NCBI RefSeq assembly: GCF_008638305.1
Contig: NZ_VTPZ01000018.1
Span: 1-40,711, forward strand
Reading direction: 5' to 3'
Source: Pseudomonas profundi
GTDB lineage: Bacteria > Pseudomonadota > Gammaproteobacteria > Pseudomonadales > Pseudomonadaceae
DNA: 40,711 nt
Shown here: positions 6,719 to 16,980 of the stretch, one piece after another
Position numbering within the stretch: position 1 is the first letter of the stretch
Layout: each line of letters begins with the position of its first letter
Program-made: the position numbers and the translations under genes
Notes under the pieces: generated by a model
Told to the model about the DNA's origin: nothing
Seen by the model: only the letters and a program-made list of their open reading frames with translations
The model's database searches: none

Positions 6719-8020
6719 ATGCAGAAACTCAAACTGGTCCTGATTGGCAACGGGATGGCCGGAATTCGTACCCTTGAAGAGCTGATCAAGCTGACCCCGG
6801 ATATGTACGACATCACGGTGTTCGGTGCCGAGCCCCATCCCAATTACAACCGCATCATGCTTTCACCTGTACTCGCAGGCGAACAGACCTTCGAAGACAT
6901 CATCCTCAATGACCTGAGCTGGTATCAGGACAACGGTATTCAGCTACACCTCGGTCGCAGGGTCGAAAAGATTGATCGGATACGTCGTCGGGTCATCGCA
7001 GATGATGGAACCGAAGCCGAGTATGACCGGTTGGTCCTAGCGACTGGCTCCAAGCCATTCATGCTGCCGGTGCCGGGCAATGACCTGGGCGGCGTCATCG
7101 GCTACCGCGACATCGAGGATACCCAGGCGATGCTCAAGATCGCCAGGCGTTACAAGCATGCCGTCGTCATCGGCGGAGGTTTGCTGGGGCTGGAAGCTGC
7201 CAACGGGCTGAAATTGCGCGGCATGAATGTGACCGTTGTGCATATCGGTGAAACCCTGTTGGAGCGTCAACTCGACAGAACCGCCGGCACCCTGCTCCAG
7301 CAAGCGCTGGAAGAACGTGGTCTCAACTTTCTGCTGCCCAAGTTCACCAGTGAGCTGATCGACGATGGCTCGGGGCGGGTCTGCGCTGTCCGGTTCAATG
7401 ATGGCACCGAGATCCCGGCTGACCTGGTGGTAATGGCCGCCGGCATACGGCCGAATACCGAATTGGCTGAATCCTCCGGGCTCGCCTGCAACCGCGGCAT
7501 CCTGGTCAACGACACGCTTCAGACCTTCGATCCGCGCATCTACGCCATCGGCGAATGCGCCAGCCACCGCGGCATCGCTTACGGCCTGGTAGCACCGCTG
7601 TTCGAGCAAGCCAAGGTGTGCGCTAACCACCTGGCCATGCTGGGCTTCGGCCGTTATCAGGGGTCGATTACCTCGACCAAGCTCAAGGTCACGGGCATCG
7701 ACCTGTTCTCCGCCGGTGATTTTCTCGGTGACCAGGACTGCGAATTCATCACCCTGTCGGATCCTATACGCGGCGTGTACAAGAAGCTGGTGATCAAAAA
7801 GGACATTCTCGTCGGGGCCTGCCTGTACGGCGATACGAGCGACAGCGGATGGTATGTCCGCCTGATTCAGGAAGGACAACCTATCAGTGAGATCCGCAAA
7901 CATCTGATGTTCGGCGAAGCCAGTCTGGCCGCACAACCCGCCGGCGAAATCCGCTGCATCGACGCCAGTTCCCAGCGCCAGGTGGCCAGCAATGCAGAAC
8001 CTCTGAGAGCCATTGCATGA
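6719..8020 (+). CDS. NasB-like FAD/NAD(P) electron-transfer subunit of nitrate reductase
   Basis: The 433-residue flavoprotein resembles the N-terminal half of the NADH-nitrite reductase NirB. GNGMAG (residues 10-15) is the FAD-binding loop, followed by NYNRIMLSPVLAGE, ATGSKPF, a second nucleotide-binding loop GGGLLGLEAA (from 152) and YAIGECASHRG near the end of the redox domain. It lacks the [2Fe-2S] BFD and sirohaem domains of NirB, so it cannot reduce nitrite alone. Its stop overlaps the start of nasA by four bases (ATGA), which implies translational coupling. The likely role is to pass electrons from NAD(P)H to NasA in the cytoplasm, as NasB does in other bacteria. AGGAG precedes the ATG. 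The assignment as NasB-type rather than a general disulfide reductase rests on this context and the NirB-like sequence. Confidence 0.82.
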   Translation: MQKLKLVLIGNGMAGIRTLEELIKLTPDMYDITVFGAEPHPNYNRIMLSPVLAGEQTFEDIILNDLSWYQDNGIQLHLGRRVEKIDRIRRRVIADDGTEAEYDRLVLATGSKPFMLPVPGNDLGGVIGYRDIEDTQAMLKIARRYKHAVVIGGGLLGLEAANGLKLRGMNVTVVHIGETLLERQLDRTAGTLLQQALEERGLNFLLPKFTSELIDDGSGRVCAVRFNDGTEIPADLVVMAAGIRPNTELAESSGLACNRGILVNDTLQTFDPRIYAIGECASHRGIAYGLVAPLFEQAKVCANHLAMLGFGRYQGSITSTKLKVTGIDLFSAGDFLGDQDCEFITLSDPIRGVYKKLVIKKDILVGACLYGDTSDSGWYVRLIQEGQPISEIRKHLMFGEASLAAQPAGEIRCIDASSQRQVASNAEPLRAIA

Positions 8021-10713
8021 CTGTGAAAACCGCCTCCACCTGCTGCTACTGCGGCGTCGGCTGCGGCGTGCTGATCGAGCACGATGGCGAACGTATCCTT
8101 GATGTACAGGGCGACCCGACCCACCCAGCCAATTACGGACGCCTGTGCACCAAAGGCTCGACCCTGCACAAGACCGGCGACATGGCGGCCCGCGCACTGT
8201 ATCCGCAATTGCGCCTCGGCAAGGGGCTCGCACGCAACCGTGTCGACTGGGATACCGCCATGGGCCACGCCGCGCAGATGTTCGGTCAGGCCATCGCCGA
8301 ACACGGCCCCGACAGCGTTGCGTTCTATATATCGGGCCAACTGTTGACAGAGGATTACTACGCCTTCAACAAGCTGGCGCGCGCCCTGATAGGCACCAAC
8401 AACATCGACAGCAACTCGCGACTGTGCATGTCCAGTGCCGTGGTGGGATACAAACGCAGCCTGGGAGCCGACTCACCGCCCTGCTCCTATGAAGACATCG
8501 AGCGCAGCGATTGTGTACTGATCGTTGGCAGCAATATGGCCTATGCGCACCCGGTGCTGTTCCGCCGGTTGGAGCAGGCCAAGGCCGAATTTCCGGATAA
8601 ACGCATTATCGTGGTCGATCCACGACGCACCGACACCTGTGATCTGGCGGACCTGCATCTGCAGATCCAACCCGGCACCGATGTCGCGCTGTTCCACGGC
8701 ATCATGCATCTGCTGCTATCCGAGGGTTTGATCGACCGTGCCTATATCGATGCGCACACCCGTGGATTCAGCGAGCTCGAAGCACTGGTCGCCGATTACC
8801 CACCGGCGGTGGCGAGCGCGCTGTGCGGTATCGCCGAAGACGTCCTTGTCACCGCTGCGCGCATGATCGGCAACGCGCCGAGCTTCCTCTCGCTGTGGTG
8901 CATGGGGCTGAATCAGTCAACGTCCGGCAGTGCCAAGAACAGCGCTCTGATCAACCTGCACCTGGCCACCGGACAGATCGGCAAAGCCGGCAGCGGCCCG
9001 TTCTCGCTGACTGGCCAGCCCAACGCCATGGGCGGACGCGAGACCGGCAGCCTGTCAAACCTGTTGCCCGGGCACCGCGACGCCGGAAACACCGAACATC
9101 GCGACGAAGTCGCGGATTATTGGGGGGTTGATCGGCTGCCATCCGCGCCAGGGCTTAGCGCCATCGAGCTGTTTGAGGCAGTGCGTGAGGGCCGTATCAA
9201 GGCGCTCTACATCGCCTGCACCAACCCGGCCCAGTCCCTGCCGGACCAGACGCTGGTGCGCGAAGCCCTTGCGGCCTGCCCCTTCGTTATCGTTCAGGAG
9301 GCCTTCGGCAACACCGAGACCTGCCAATACGCCGATCTGTTGTTGCCCGCCGCGAGCTGGGGCGAGAAGCAGGGCTCGGTCACCAATTCCGAGCGACGCA
9401 TCAGCCACGTGCGCGCCGCGATACCTGCGCCGGGCGATGCGCGCGCAGACTGGGATATCGTCTGCGACTTCGCCCGACGGCTGGAAAAACAACTCCGCCC
9501 GGGCCAGAAAAGCCTGTTCGATTTCAGCGCACCGGCCGAGCTATTTGATGAGTTCATTGGGCTGACCAGGGGCCGCGACCTTGATTACAGCGGTCTGAAC
9601 CATGCGTTGATCGAGGTGTTGGGCCCGCAGCAATGGCCCTTCCCTGCTGGCGCGACTGCTGGCACGCGGCGCCTGTATGCCGACGGCCGCTTTCCCACCG
9701 ATGACGGCCACGCGCGTTTTTTGCATGAGCCGTATTTACCTGCAATCGAACAGCGCGAATCCAGGTTCCCCCTCACCCTGAATACCGGTCGCCTGCGCGA
9801 TCAGTGGCATGGCATGAGCCGCACCGGCACTGCGGCGCAGCTCTTCGGGCATGTTGATCAGGCGCAGCTGAGCCTGCACCCGGAGGAGCTTGAGCGGCGC
9901 AACCTGAGCGACGGCCAGTTGGTGAAAGTCAGCAGCCGCCGGGGCGAGTTGATATTACCGGTATCGGCTGATGATCAGCTGCGACCCGGACAGGCCTTCA
10001 TTCCCATGCACTGGGGTGATCGCTACCTCAAGGGCCTCGGGGTCAACGTCCTGACCCAGCCGGCATTCGATCCGTTGTCCAAACAACCGGAGCTAAAGCA
10101 CACCGGCATTGATCTGCAGCCAGTTTCGCTGCCCTGGGAGCTTTTCATACTGGTGGAAGGCGATGTGCAGCAGCGGTTTGACGCGCTACGCCCGCTATGC
10201 GAGCAGTTTGCTTACGCCAGCTTCGCACTGAGTGGTCGCGATCGACCGGCGTTGCTGGTCCGCGCCGCGCATACTACTGCGCCAGATGCGGCGTGGATGA
10301 ATACTGTCGATCGGTTACTCGGCGTGGATGAGGGCGCTGTATTGGTGTATGACGATCCTGGCCAGTCCGTTGGCAAGCGCATCAGAATCGAACAGGGGCG
10401 CATCACCGCCATCCGCCTAACCGGCGAAGCGGCAGCCCGTGACTGGCTACGTGGCCTGTGGGAAAGAGGCGAAATCAGCTCACCCTTGCATCGCTGGTTC
10501 CTGGCGCCACTGGCATCGCCACCCGGCGGTGCCACCGCTACGGACAAAACCCTTTGCAATTGCATGAACGTCAGCGCCAGCCGCATACGCGCCGGCGTAG
10601 AGGACGGATTGGATTTGCAGGGGTTGAAGGATCAACTCGGCTGCGGCACCCAATGCGGATCATGCGTGCCGGAAATCAAACGCATGCTGGCAACCCATTC
10701 GGTAACAGCCTAG
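8017..10713 (+). CDS. nasA: Assimilatory nitrate reductase, catalytic subunit
   Basis: This 898-residue cytoplasmic enzyme reduces nitrate to nitrite with a molybdenum bis-MGD cofactor. An N-terminal [4Fe-4S] site is formed by C9, C12, C16 and C44 (CCYCGVGC...RLCTKG). The molybdenum ligand is expected at C137 in NSRLCMSSA. GQPNAMGGRETG and the C-terminal molydopterin-dinucleotide-binding domain (around residues 590-700) follow. The last 55 residues form a BFD-type [2Fe-2S] domain, with C847-x-C849 and C880-x-x-C883. No twin-arginine signal is present, which separates it from periplasmic NapA. It begins inside the stop of the NasB-like gene. The product nitrite must be reduced by an enzyme encoded outside this window. 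Confidence 0.93.
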   Translation: MTVKTASTCCYCGVGCGVLIEHDGERILDVQGDPTHPANYGRLCTKGSTLHKTGDMAARALYPQLRLGKGLARNRVDWDTAMGHAAQMFGQAIAEHGPDSVAFYISGQLLTEDYYAFNKLARALIGTNNIDSNSRLCMSSAVVGYKRSLGADSPPCSYEDIERSDCVLIVGSNMAYAHPVLFRRLEQAKAEFPDKRIIVVDPRRTDTCDLADLHLQIQPGTDVALFHGIMHLLLSEGLIDRAYIDAHTRGFSELEALVADYPPAVASALCGIAEDVLVTAARMIGNAPSFLSLWCMGLNQSTSGSAKNSALINLHLATGQIGKAGSGPFSLTGQPNAMGGRETGSLSNLLPGHRDAGNTEHRDEVADYWGVDRLPSAPGLSAIELFEAVREGRIKALYIACTNPAQSLPDQTLVREALAACPFVIVQEAFGNTETCQYADLLLPAASWGEKQGSVTNSERRISHVRAAIPAPGDARADWDIVCDFARRLEKQLRPGQKSLFDFSAPAELFDEFIGLTRGRDLDYSGLNHALIEVLGPQQWPFPAGATAGTRRLYADGRFPTDDGHARFLHEPYLPAIEQRESRFPLTLNTGRLRDQWHGMSRTGTAAQLFGHVDQAQLSLHPEELERRNLSDGQLVKVSSRRGELILPVSADDQLRPGQAFIPMHWGDRYLKGLGVNVLTQPAFDPLSKQPELKHTGIDLQPVSLPWELFILVEGDVQQRFDALRPLCEQFAYASFALSGRDRPALLVRAAHTTAPDAAWMNTVDRLLGVDEGAVLVYDDPGQSVGKRIRIEQGRITAIRLTGEAAARDWLRGLWERGEISSPLHRWFLAPLASPPGGATATDKTLCNCMNVSASRIRAGVEDGLDLQGLKDQLGCGTQCGSCVPEIKRMLATHSVTA

Positions 10714-10733
10714 GCGGGATCCTCCCAGGCTGT

Positions 10734-10761
10734 AAGGCGTAGCGCATTCGCGCTACGCCTT
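10734..10761. terminator. Bidirectional terminator between nasA and acnA
   Basis: AAGGCGTAGCGC (10734-10745) pairs perfectly with GCGCTACGCCTT (10750-10761) around a four-base loop. It lies between the convergent ends of nasA and acnA and can act for both, although the T-runs are short. Confidence 0.7.
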
Positions 10762-10776
10762 TCTACAGGCGAGAAT

Positions 10777-13509
10777 CTACTCGGCAATCAACTGCCGCAG
10801 CACGTAATGCAGAATCCCACCGGCCTTGAAGTAATCCACTTCGTTTCGGGTATCGATCCGGCATAGCACTTCGAAGCTGAAGCTGTCTCCGTTGGAGCGG
10901 GTCCCTGACACCTTGAGGGTCTGACCCGGCTGAATGTCATCGTTAATGCCCTGGATATCCAGCACCTCATGTCCATCGAGCGCCAGCGATGCAACGTTCT
11001 GACTATTGAGGAACTGCAACGGCAGGATGCCCATTCCGACCAGATTGGAGCGGTGGATACGCTCGAAGCTCTCGGCAATCACCGCCTTGACCCCCAGCAA
11101 ATTAGTGCCCTTGGCTGCCCAGTCGCGGCTGGAGCCGGTGCCGTATTCCTTGCCGGCAATGACGACCAGCGGCGTGCCTTCGCTCTGGTAACGCATTGCC
11201 GCATCGTAAATCGCCATCCTTTCTCCGGAAGGCGTGTGGATGGTTTCCCCGCCCTCTTCGCCTCCCAGCATGCGGTTACGGATACGGATATTGGCGAAGG
11301 TGCCGCGCATCATTACTTCATGATTGCCACGGCGCGAACCGTAGGAATTGAAGTCCGCCGGCTTGACGCCGAGGCTCTGCAAATATTCACCCGCAGGGGA
11401 CGTAGCCTTGATGTTACCGGCCGGAGAGATGTGGTCAGTAGTGATCGAATCACCAAACACCGCCAATACGCGCGCACCATTGATGGGTTCGAGCGGGGCC
11501 AGCGGCTGGTCGATGGTCTCGAAATACGGTGGATTCTGGACGTACGACGACTGGCTGTTCCAATCGTAGGTATTGCCCTCGCTCACCCGGATCGACTGCC
11601 AATGTTCATCTCCGCTGAATACGTCGGCATACCGCGAACGGAACATGCTGTCTTCAACCAGGGCTACGGCCTCGGCAATTTCAGCGTTGCTCGGCCAGAC
11701 GTCGCGCAGGAACACCGGTTTGTTGTCCTTGTCCAGGCCCAGCGGTTCATCCATCAGGTTCATGCGCGTATTCCCGGCCAGAGCATAGGCTACGACCAGC
11801 GGCGGAGACGCCAGCCAGTTGGCCTTGACGTGCTGATGCACGCGGCCTTCAAAGTTGCGATTGCCTGACAGAACAGCCGACACAACCAGATCATGTTCAC
11901 CAATGGCCTGGGCAATGGGCTCGGGTAGCGGGCCGGAATTGCCGATACAGGTGGTGCAGCCATAACCCACCAGGTTGAAGCCAAGCTGGTCAAGATACTG
12001 GGTCAACCCGGCTTTCTGGAGATAATCGGTGACCACCTTGGAGCCCGGTGCCAGGGAAGATTTCACCCAGGGTTTGCGCTGGATGCCACGTTCAATGGCC
12101 TTCTTGGCAACCAGACCGGCGGCCATCATGACGTTGGGATTGGAGGTGTTGGTACATGAGGTTATCGCCGCGATGACCACGGCACCGTGTTCGAGTACGT
12201 GTTTTTCGCCATTGAGCGTGATGCATGCCTGACTGCCTTCGGCGCCCACTGCCGTTCCACCGCCACCTTCGCCTTCCAGGCGGGCTTCGTCCTGGTCGGC
12301 AGGCTTGACCTGCAAGCCCAGCAGCTCGTCGAATGCCTTGCTGACGCTACCCAGTTCGACCCGGTCCTGCGGACGACGCGGACCGGCGAGGCTCGGTACA
12401 ACCTCGCCCAGATCCAGATGCAGGGAATCGGTAAATTCAGGTTCGTCGCCGGGGTTGCGCCACATGCCCTGCGCCTTGCAATACGCCTCGACCCGCTCGA
12501 CCACTTCGGTCGGACGGCCGGTGAGCCGCAGATAACCAATGGTGATCTCGTCGATGGGGAAGAACCCGCAGGTGGCGCCATATTCTGGGGCCATATTGGC
12601 AATAGTGGCGCGGTCAGCCAGCGGCAGATCAGCCAGACCATCGCCGTAAAACTCAACAAACTTGCCCACCACGCCCTTCTTGCGCAGCATTTCCGTCACC
12701 GTCAGCACCAGGTCAGTGGCGGTCATGCCCTCCCGGAGGCGGCCGGTCATCTTGAAGCCGATCACTTCCGGAATCAGCATGGAAACCGGTTGCCCCAACA
12801 TCGCCGCTTCTGCTTCGATCCCGCCTACACCCCATCCGAGCACGCCAAGGCCGTTGACCATAGTGGTGTGGGAGTCAGTCCCTACCAGCGCGTCCGGATA
12901 AGCCCACTGCTTGCCATCCACCTCGGAAGCCCAGACGCTCTGCGAGAGATATTCCAGGTTCACCTGGTGACAAATGCCCGTACCGGGCGGTACCACACGA
13001 AAATTGTTGAATGCCTTCTGGCCCCAGCGCAGGAATTCGTAACGTTCGCCATTACGCTGCATTTCGATCTCAACGTTGTCGTTGAAGGCGCTGGGGTCGC
13101 CAAAATGGTCGACCATTACCGAGTGGTCAATGACCAGGTCGACCGGCGACAGAGGGTTGATCCGCTGCGGATCGCCGCCCGCACGAGCCACTGCGTCACG
13201 CATCGCAGCCAGGTCCACCACGGCGGGAACACCGGTGAAGTCCTGCATCAGTACCCGGGCTGGCCGATACTGAATCTCGCGGGAGGATGAACGGTTTTGA
13301 AGCCAGTCCGCCATCGCCTGGATATCGTCACGTGCGACGGTCACGCCGTCCTCATGACGTAGCAGATTCTCCAGCAGCACCTTGAGAGATTTAGGCAAGC
13401 GGTCCAGATTGCCCAGCTGTTCGGCTGCCTTGGGCAGAGAATGGTACTGATAGGACTGGTTTCCGACCTGCAGGGTAGACATGGTACCCAGACTGTTCAC
13501 TTGGGACAT
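10777..13509 (-). CDS. acnA: Aconitate hydratase A
   Basis: AcnA interconverts citrate and isocitrate in the TCA and glyoxylate cycles. The 910-residue length and the order of domains match the AcnA/IRP1 type. Cluster ligands are C452 ([10 protein letters not shown]), C518 and C521 ([15 protein letters not shown]); only three cysteines bind the [4Fe-4S] cluster, leaving one iron open to substrate. [23 protein letters not shown] and the C-terminal swivel-domain [16 protein letters not shown] are also intact. GGAGA lies eight bases before the ATG at 13509. The gene is divergent from glmS and convergent with nasA, so it is probably a single-gene unit. A weak TTGATG-17 bp-TATTCC promoter-like pair lies upstream around 13560-13590. 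Confidence 0.97.
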   Translation of the reverse strand: MSQVNSLGTMSTLQVGNQSYQYHSLPKAAEQLGNLDRLPKSLKVLLENLLRHEDGVTVARDDIQAMADWLQNRSSSREIQYRPARVLMQDFTGVPAVVDLAAMRDAVARAGGDPQRINPLSPVDLVIDHSVMVDHFGDPSAFNDNVEIEMQRNGERYEFLRWGQKAFNNFRVVPPGTGICHQVNLEYLSQSVWASEVDGKQWAYPDALVGTDSHTTMVNGLGVLGWGVGGIEAEAAMLGQPVSMLIPEVIGFKMTGRLREGMTATDLVLTVTEMLRKKGVVGKFVEFYGDGLADLPLADRATIANMAPEYGATCGFFPIDEITIGYLRLTGRPTEVVERVEAYCKAQGMWRNPGDEPEFTDSLHLDLGEVVPSLAGPRRPQDRVELGSVSKAFDELLGLQVKPADQDEARLEGEGGGGTAVGAEGSQACITLNGEKHVLEHGAVVIAAITSCTNTSNPNVMMAAGLVAKKAIERGIQRKPWVKSSLAPGSKVVTDYLQKAGLTQYLDQLGFNLVGYGCTTCIGNSGPLPEPIAQAIGEHDLVVSAVLSGNRNFEGRVHQHVKANWLASPPLVVAYALAGNTRMNLMDEPLGLDKDNKPVFLRDVWPSNAEIAEAVALVEDSMFRSRYADVFSGDEHWQSIRVSEGNTYDWNSQSSYVQNPPYFETIDQPLAPLEPINGARVLAVFGDSITTDHISPAGNIKATSPAGEYLQSLGVKPADFNSYGSRRGNHEVMMRGTFANIRIRNRMLGGEEGGETIHTPSGERMAIYDAAMRYQSEGTPLVVIAGKEYGTGSSRDWAAKGTNLLGVKAVIAESFERIHRSNLVGMGILPLQFLNSQNVASLALDGHEVLDIQGINDDIQPGQTLKVSGTRSNGDSFSFEVLCRIDTRNEVDYFKAGGILHYVLRQLIAE

Positions 13510-13805
13510 TAATCAAATCTCCTTTCGGGCTGACCGACGGATAGCGGCCAAGGCGTTGGAATAGAGTCACCCTGAATGATCATCAAAGCCATTGCAACCG
13601 GGCCAATATGGATGCCGCCATGGGTGCTGCGCATTGATACAACCAGCATAGACAACAATTGGGGCATCAGCGTTTCGTCCTTTGATGTTACTGCTGCTGA
13701 AAATGCCAATTCCCGGGACCATGCAACAACGTGCTGCCCGTCTTACCCAGCCGCAAGCCGGAATGCTAGAATGCGCGTTTTGCACATCATCAAGGAACAA
13801 GACCT

Positions 13806-15638
13806 ATGTGCGGCATCGTCGGCGCCATCGCTCAGCGCAACATCACCCCTATTCTCCTGGAAGGCCTGCGTCGTCTTGAATACCGGGGTTACGATTCAGC
13901 TGGCGTTGCGGTTATTGCTGAAAACGATGGCATCCAGCGCGTTCGTGCAGCTGGCAAGGTGATCGAGCTGGAGAACAGCCTCGAGGCGCAGCCCGCCAAC
14001 GGTCACCTCGGAATCGCCCATACCCGCTGGGCCACGCATGGCAAACCGGCGGAACACAATGCCCATCCGCACCTGAGCACCCGCCTGGCGATCGTGCATA
14101 ACGGCATCATCGAGAACCATGCCCCGCTGCGTAGCAAGCTGAAGGAGCTGGGCTATCAGTTCACCTCGGACACCGACACCGAAGTGGTCGCCCATTTGTT
14201 GGCCCACCACTACAGTGAATCAAATGATCTGCTGGCCGCGTTCCGCACCACCCTCTCCGAGATCCATGGTGCTTACGCCCTGGCGATGATCCATGAGGAC
14301 GAGCCGAACACGCTGTATTGCTCGCGCATGGGCAGTCCGCTGGTGATTGGTGAGGGCAGCGAAGAGCATTATCTGGCTTCCGATCCCCTGGCGCTGCTGC
14401 AGGTGACCGACTGCTTCCGCTACCTGGAAGAAGGTGACTACGCCCGCATCAGTATGGACAGCTGCGAGATCTGGGACGCCGAACACCAGCCTGCAGAACG
14501 TCCGGTCAAGCGCTATGAACACGCAGCGCACAGCCTGGACAAGGGTGAGTACCGTCATTTCATGCTCAAGGAGATCTTCGAGCAACCCAAGGCCATCGAA
14601 GAAACCCTTGCCGGTACGCTCGGTGACGACCATGTGCTGACCGCCTTGCTGGGTCCGGACGCTGAAACGCGCCTGGCCGATGTGGCGAACATTCATATCG
14701 TGGCCTGTGGCACCAGCTACCACGCAGGACTTGTCGCCCGCTACTGGATCGAAGCCCAGGTCGGTATCCCTTGCCAGGTCGAAGTCGCCAGCGAATACCG
14801 CTACCGCACCGTCGTTGTCCCGCCCAACACCCTTCTGATTACCATCTCCCAATCGGGCGAAACTGCAGACACTCTGGCCGCCCTGCGCCATGCAAAGGGT
14901 CAGCATTATCTGGCTTCCCTTGCTGTTTGCAACGTAGCGGGTAGCTCGCTGGTACGCGAAGCCGACTGGCGCTTGCTCACCCACGCCGGTCCGGAGATTG
15001 GCGTCGCTTCAACCAAGGCGTTCACCACCCAGCTGGTTGCGCTGTTGTGGCTCACCACCGCTCTGGCCCAGGTGCGTGGCGGCGCCAAGGAGCAGATCAT
15101 CGCCAATATCATGGCCATGCGTGCTCTGCCTGAGGTGATCACCAGGGTGCTCACACTTGAGCCTGCCATCACCGAACTGGCCGAACGTTTTGCCAACAAG
15201 CATCACGCATTGTTTCTTGGCCGTGGAACGCACTTCCCGATTGCCATGGAAGGGGCACTAAAGCTCAAGGAAATCAGCTATATACATGCCGAAGCTTATG
15301 CAGCAGGTGAGCTAAAGCATGGCCCGCTCGCACTGGTCGACGAAGATATGCCAGTGGTCAGTGTAGCGCCAAGCGACAGCTTGCTGGAGAAGCTCAAATC
15401 CAACCTGGAAGAAGTGCGTGCTCGCGGTGGCCAGCTGATTACCTTCGCCTGTGAGACCATCGAGCAGAACGCCAACGACGAGAACAACGAAACCATCGTA
15501 CTGCCCTGGGTTGAAGAATGCATTTCGCCGATCGTCTACACCATCCCGCTGCAGCTGCTCAGCTATCACGTGGCTTTGGTCAAGGGAACAGATGTGGACA
15601 AACCCAGGAACCTGGCGAAATCGGTGACGGTGGAATAA
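13806..15638 (+). CDS. glmS: Glutamine-fructose-6-phosphate aminotransferase (isomerising)
   Basis: GlmS makes glucosamine-6-phosphate from fructose-6-phosphate and glutamine, the first step to UDP-GlcNAc for peptidoglycan and LPS. The 610-residue protein begins MCGIVGA, so that Cys becomes the N-terminal nucleophile of the glutaminase domain, with HTRWATHG and the HNGIIEN loop following. Two SIS domains come after: VACGTSYHAG and ISQSGETADT in the first, LGRGTHFPIAMEGALKLKE in the second. The C-terminal PRNLAKSVTVE is the invariant tail that is recognised by Tn7 at the DNA level. AAGGAAC lies before the start. No glmU or atp gene is nearby, although in the pseudomonads I know glmS lies close to them; it could be a relocated or second copy. 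Confidence 0.97.
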   Translation: MCGIVGAIAQRNITPILLEGLRRLEYRGYDSAGVAVIAENDGIQRVRAAGKVIELENSLEAQPANGHLGIAHTRWATHGKPAEHNAHPHLSTRLAIVHNGIIENHAPLRSKLKELGYQFTSDTDTEVVAHLLAHHYSESNDLLAAFRTTLSEIHGAYALAMIHEDEPNTLYCSRMGSPLVIGEGSEEHYLASDPLALLQVTDCFRYLEEGDYARISMDSCEIWDAEHQPAERPVKRYEHAAHSLDKGEYRHFMLKEIFEQPKAIEETLAGTLGDDHVLTALLGPDAETRLADVANIHIVACGTSYHAGLVARYWIEAQVGIPCQVEVASEYRYRTVVVPPNTLLITISQSGETADTLAALRHAKGQHYLASLAVCNVAGSSLVREADWRLLTHAGPEIGVASTKAFTTQLVALLWLTTALAQVRGGAKEQIIANIMAMRALPEVITRVLTLEPAITELAERFANKHHALFLGRGTHFPIAMEGALKLKEISYIHAEAYAAGELKHGPLALVDEDMPVVSVAPSDSLLEKLKSNLEEVRARGGQLITFACETIEQNANDENNETIVLPWVEECISPIVYTIPLQLLSYHVALVKGTDVDKPRNLAKSVTVE

Positions 15639-15665
15639 TTCGTAAAGCGTGCTGCATCCTAAGCC
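15601..15665 (+). other. attTn7-type site, unoccupied
   Basis: The last codons of glmS (AACCTGGCGAAATC...GTGGAATAA) match the conserved segment that TnsD binds to direct Tn7 insertion about 25 bases past the stop. The downstream DNA shows no Tn7 end or tns genes; instead a hairpin repeat lies about 70 bases further on. Confidence 0.5.
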
Positions 15666-15710
15666 GGTTCGCGAAGTTCCCTACTCTCCAGAGCGAACCC
15701 CTTGGAATGC

Positions 15711-15774
15711 GTTCCATCTCAATCAGCCGCGCTGTCTTTGAGCGATGTAGCCGGGATGGAACCCGGCCCTCCAT
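15711..15774. repeat. Dispersed hairpin repeat, copy B
   Basis: GTTCCATCTC (15711-15720) pairs with GGGATGGAAC (15753-15762) over a 32-base interior, exactly as in copy A at 6333. The 22-base right core is identical between copies while the interiors are not. A TTGGA sits a few bases upstream in both. It lies between glmS and the hypothetical membrane protein gene, in a 289-bp stretch with no gene of its own. Confidence 0.65.
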
Positions 15775-15927
15775 GAAGCGCTGCAGCCATGAAACCGGGG
15801 GCAGTTTCACCTGCCGCAGCTTCATGCTCCGCGCTAAAGCAGCCCCCGCAGCACCCCGAACCATTCCCCTTTGAAAAAGAAATTAGGAGATTTCCTTTCA
15901 CCCGGCCCGCCATCGACAGTCCTGCCA

Positions 15928-16923
15928 TTACTTAGGCGCGTAAAATCCCTCGACCCGGTCTATATCAAGCGGCTGGAAATGCAGTTCTACCCGATTAGCG
16001 CCGTGGGCCTGGCTGATAACCAGACGCTTGTCATCCGAAACGGCGTGCAGCCGCCCTTCATGTACACGCCCTGCCAGAGTGGTCAGACGCAATAACGTAC
16101 CCCTGAACAGGTCCGGCTCATCAACCAGCGCCAATAGACTTACCGGATGCCAGCCAGGCTGCGACTGAACCGATGCCTCAATGGGCTGCGCCAGGGCGTG
16201 GGCTGGTTCAGGCCCGACAGCCTTATCGCTACTGATGAGGGCGACCAGCCACGCTGGTGTCTCTTCCAGCACAGCATCGCCTACCAGCCAGGTTTCTTGC
16301 ACGGTGGGTAAATGCAGGTGTATCTGCAATGTGGTTGTGCCGTCGTTGGCAGGTTGCAGATCCAGATCAAGACTGTATTCGCCGGTCAGCGTACGACGCC
16401 CCGGGCTGGCCAGCGCACCCTGGTACCAGCGCAACTGTAACTGCGGCCACTCACCGGCATCGGTAGGAATCCGCTCGATTGAGGTGCTGTTCAGTAAAGA
16501 CGGCGCGGAGGTAAAACGGATCGCCAGGGACCGGCGAACGCGCTCTGCAGAGGCCTCTTCGAATACCAGCTCATCATCGCGCCAATAAACGCGCTGGGGA
16601 GAGAAGGTCTGCCCCGCCACTGCACCGTGAAGCCTCGTCTGCTGACCAGCAGCGTCAAGCCAGCCGCCCGAGATCAGCATCGCGAAACGCTCTGGCTGTT
16701 GCTGATGCAGAAGCCCCAGCCCGAAAGCCGTTGCGAGACAGCCGAGGCAGAGCGCCAGGCGCGGCCAAAGCGCAAACCCGCGTCGAGGCATCAGTACGGT
16801 GATCAGCGGGAACGTCAGAGCCAGCAGTACCAGGCCGATGGACAGATGCCGGGACTGCACCACCAGCCATATCCAGGCCGCGCAAAGGAGGAAAGTACCA
16901 CTCAATATCAACAAAGCGTCCAT
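15928..16923 (-). CDS. Hypothetical membrane-anchored protein
   Basis: I do not recognise this 331-residue protein. Three hydrophobic segments lie near residues 4-22, 27-45 and 55-72, and the rest is a soluble, beta-rich domain of about 250 residues with no cysteine or known catalytic motif. One stretch reads LTGEYSLDLDLQPAND, followed by LQIHLHLPTVQETW. The third helix would place the large domain on one side of the membrane, probably the periplasm. The ATG at 16923 has only a weak upstream purine run. It is on the same strand as the two thioesterase genes and 53 bases downstream of them, so it may share their transcript. The reading frame is long, uninterrupted and of normal codon use, so I take it as a real gene. 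Confidence 0.65.
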   Translation of the reverse strand: MDALLILSGTFLLCAAWIWLVVQSRHLSIGLVLLALTFPLITVLMPRRGFALWPRLALCLGCLATAFGLGLLHQQQPERFAMLISGGWLDAAGQQTRLHGAVAGQTFSPQRVYWRDDELVFEEASAERVRRSLAIRFTSAPSLLNSTSIERIPTDAGEWPQLQLRWYQGALASPGRRTLTGEYSLDLDLQPANDGTTTLQIHLHLPTVQETWLVGDAVLEETPAWLVALISSDKAVGPEPAHALAQPIEASVQSQPGWHPVSLLALVDEPDLFRGTLLRLTTLAGRVHEGRLHAVSDDKRLVISQAHGANRVELHFQPLDIDRVEGFYAPK

Positions 16924-16980
16924 GCTCTCGGCCCTTTAGCCAGGGTCCGGCGTTCTTACAATGAAGAAAGCCGGTTGGTC

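Noticed and set aside
12187..13290. 367-residue plus-strand frame opposite acnA (and 299 residues at 10969-11868)
   Set aside because: Shadows of acnA, whose cluster cysteines and length are intact on the other strand.
15639..15927. Tn7 or genomic island downstream of glmS
   Set aside because: No Tn7 end, tns gene or integrase is found; the stretch holds only the hairpin repeat and then an ordinary gene.
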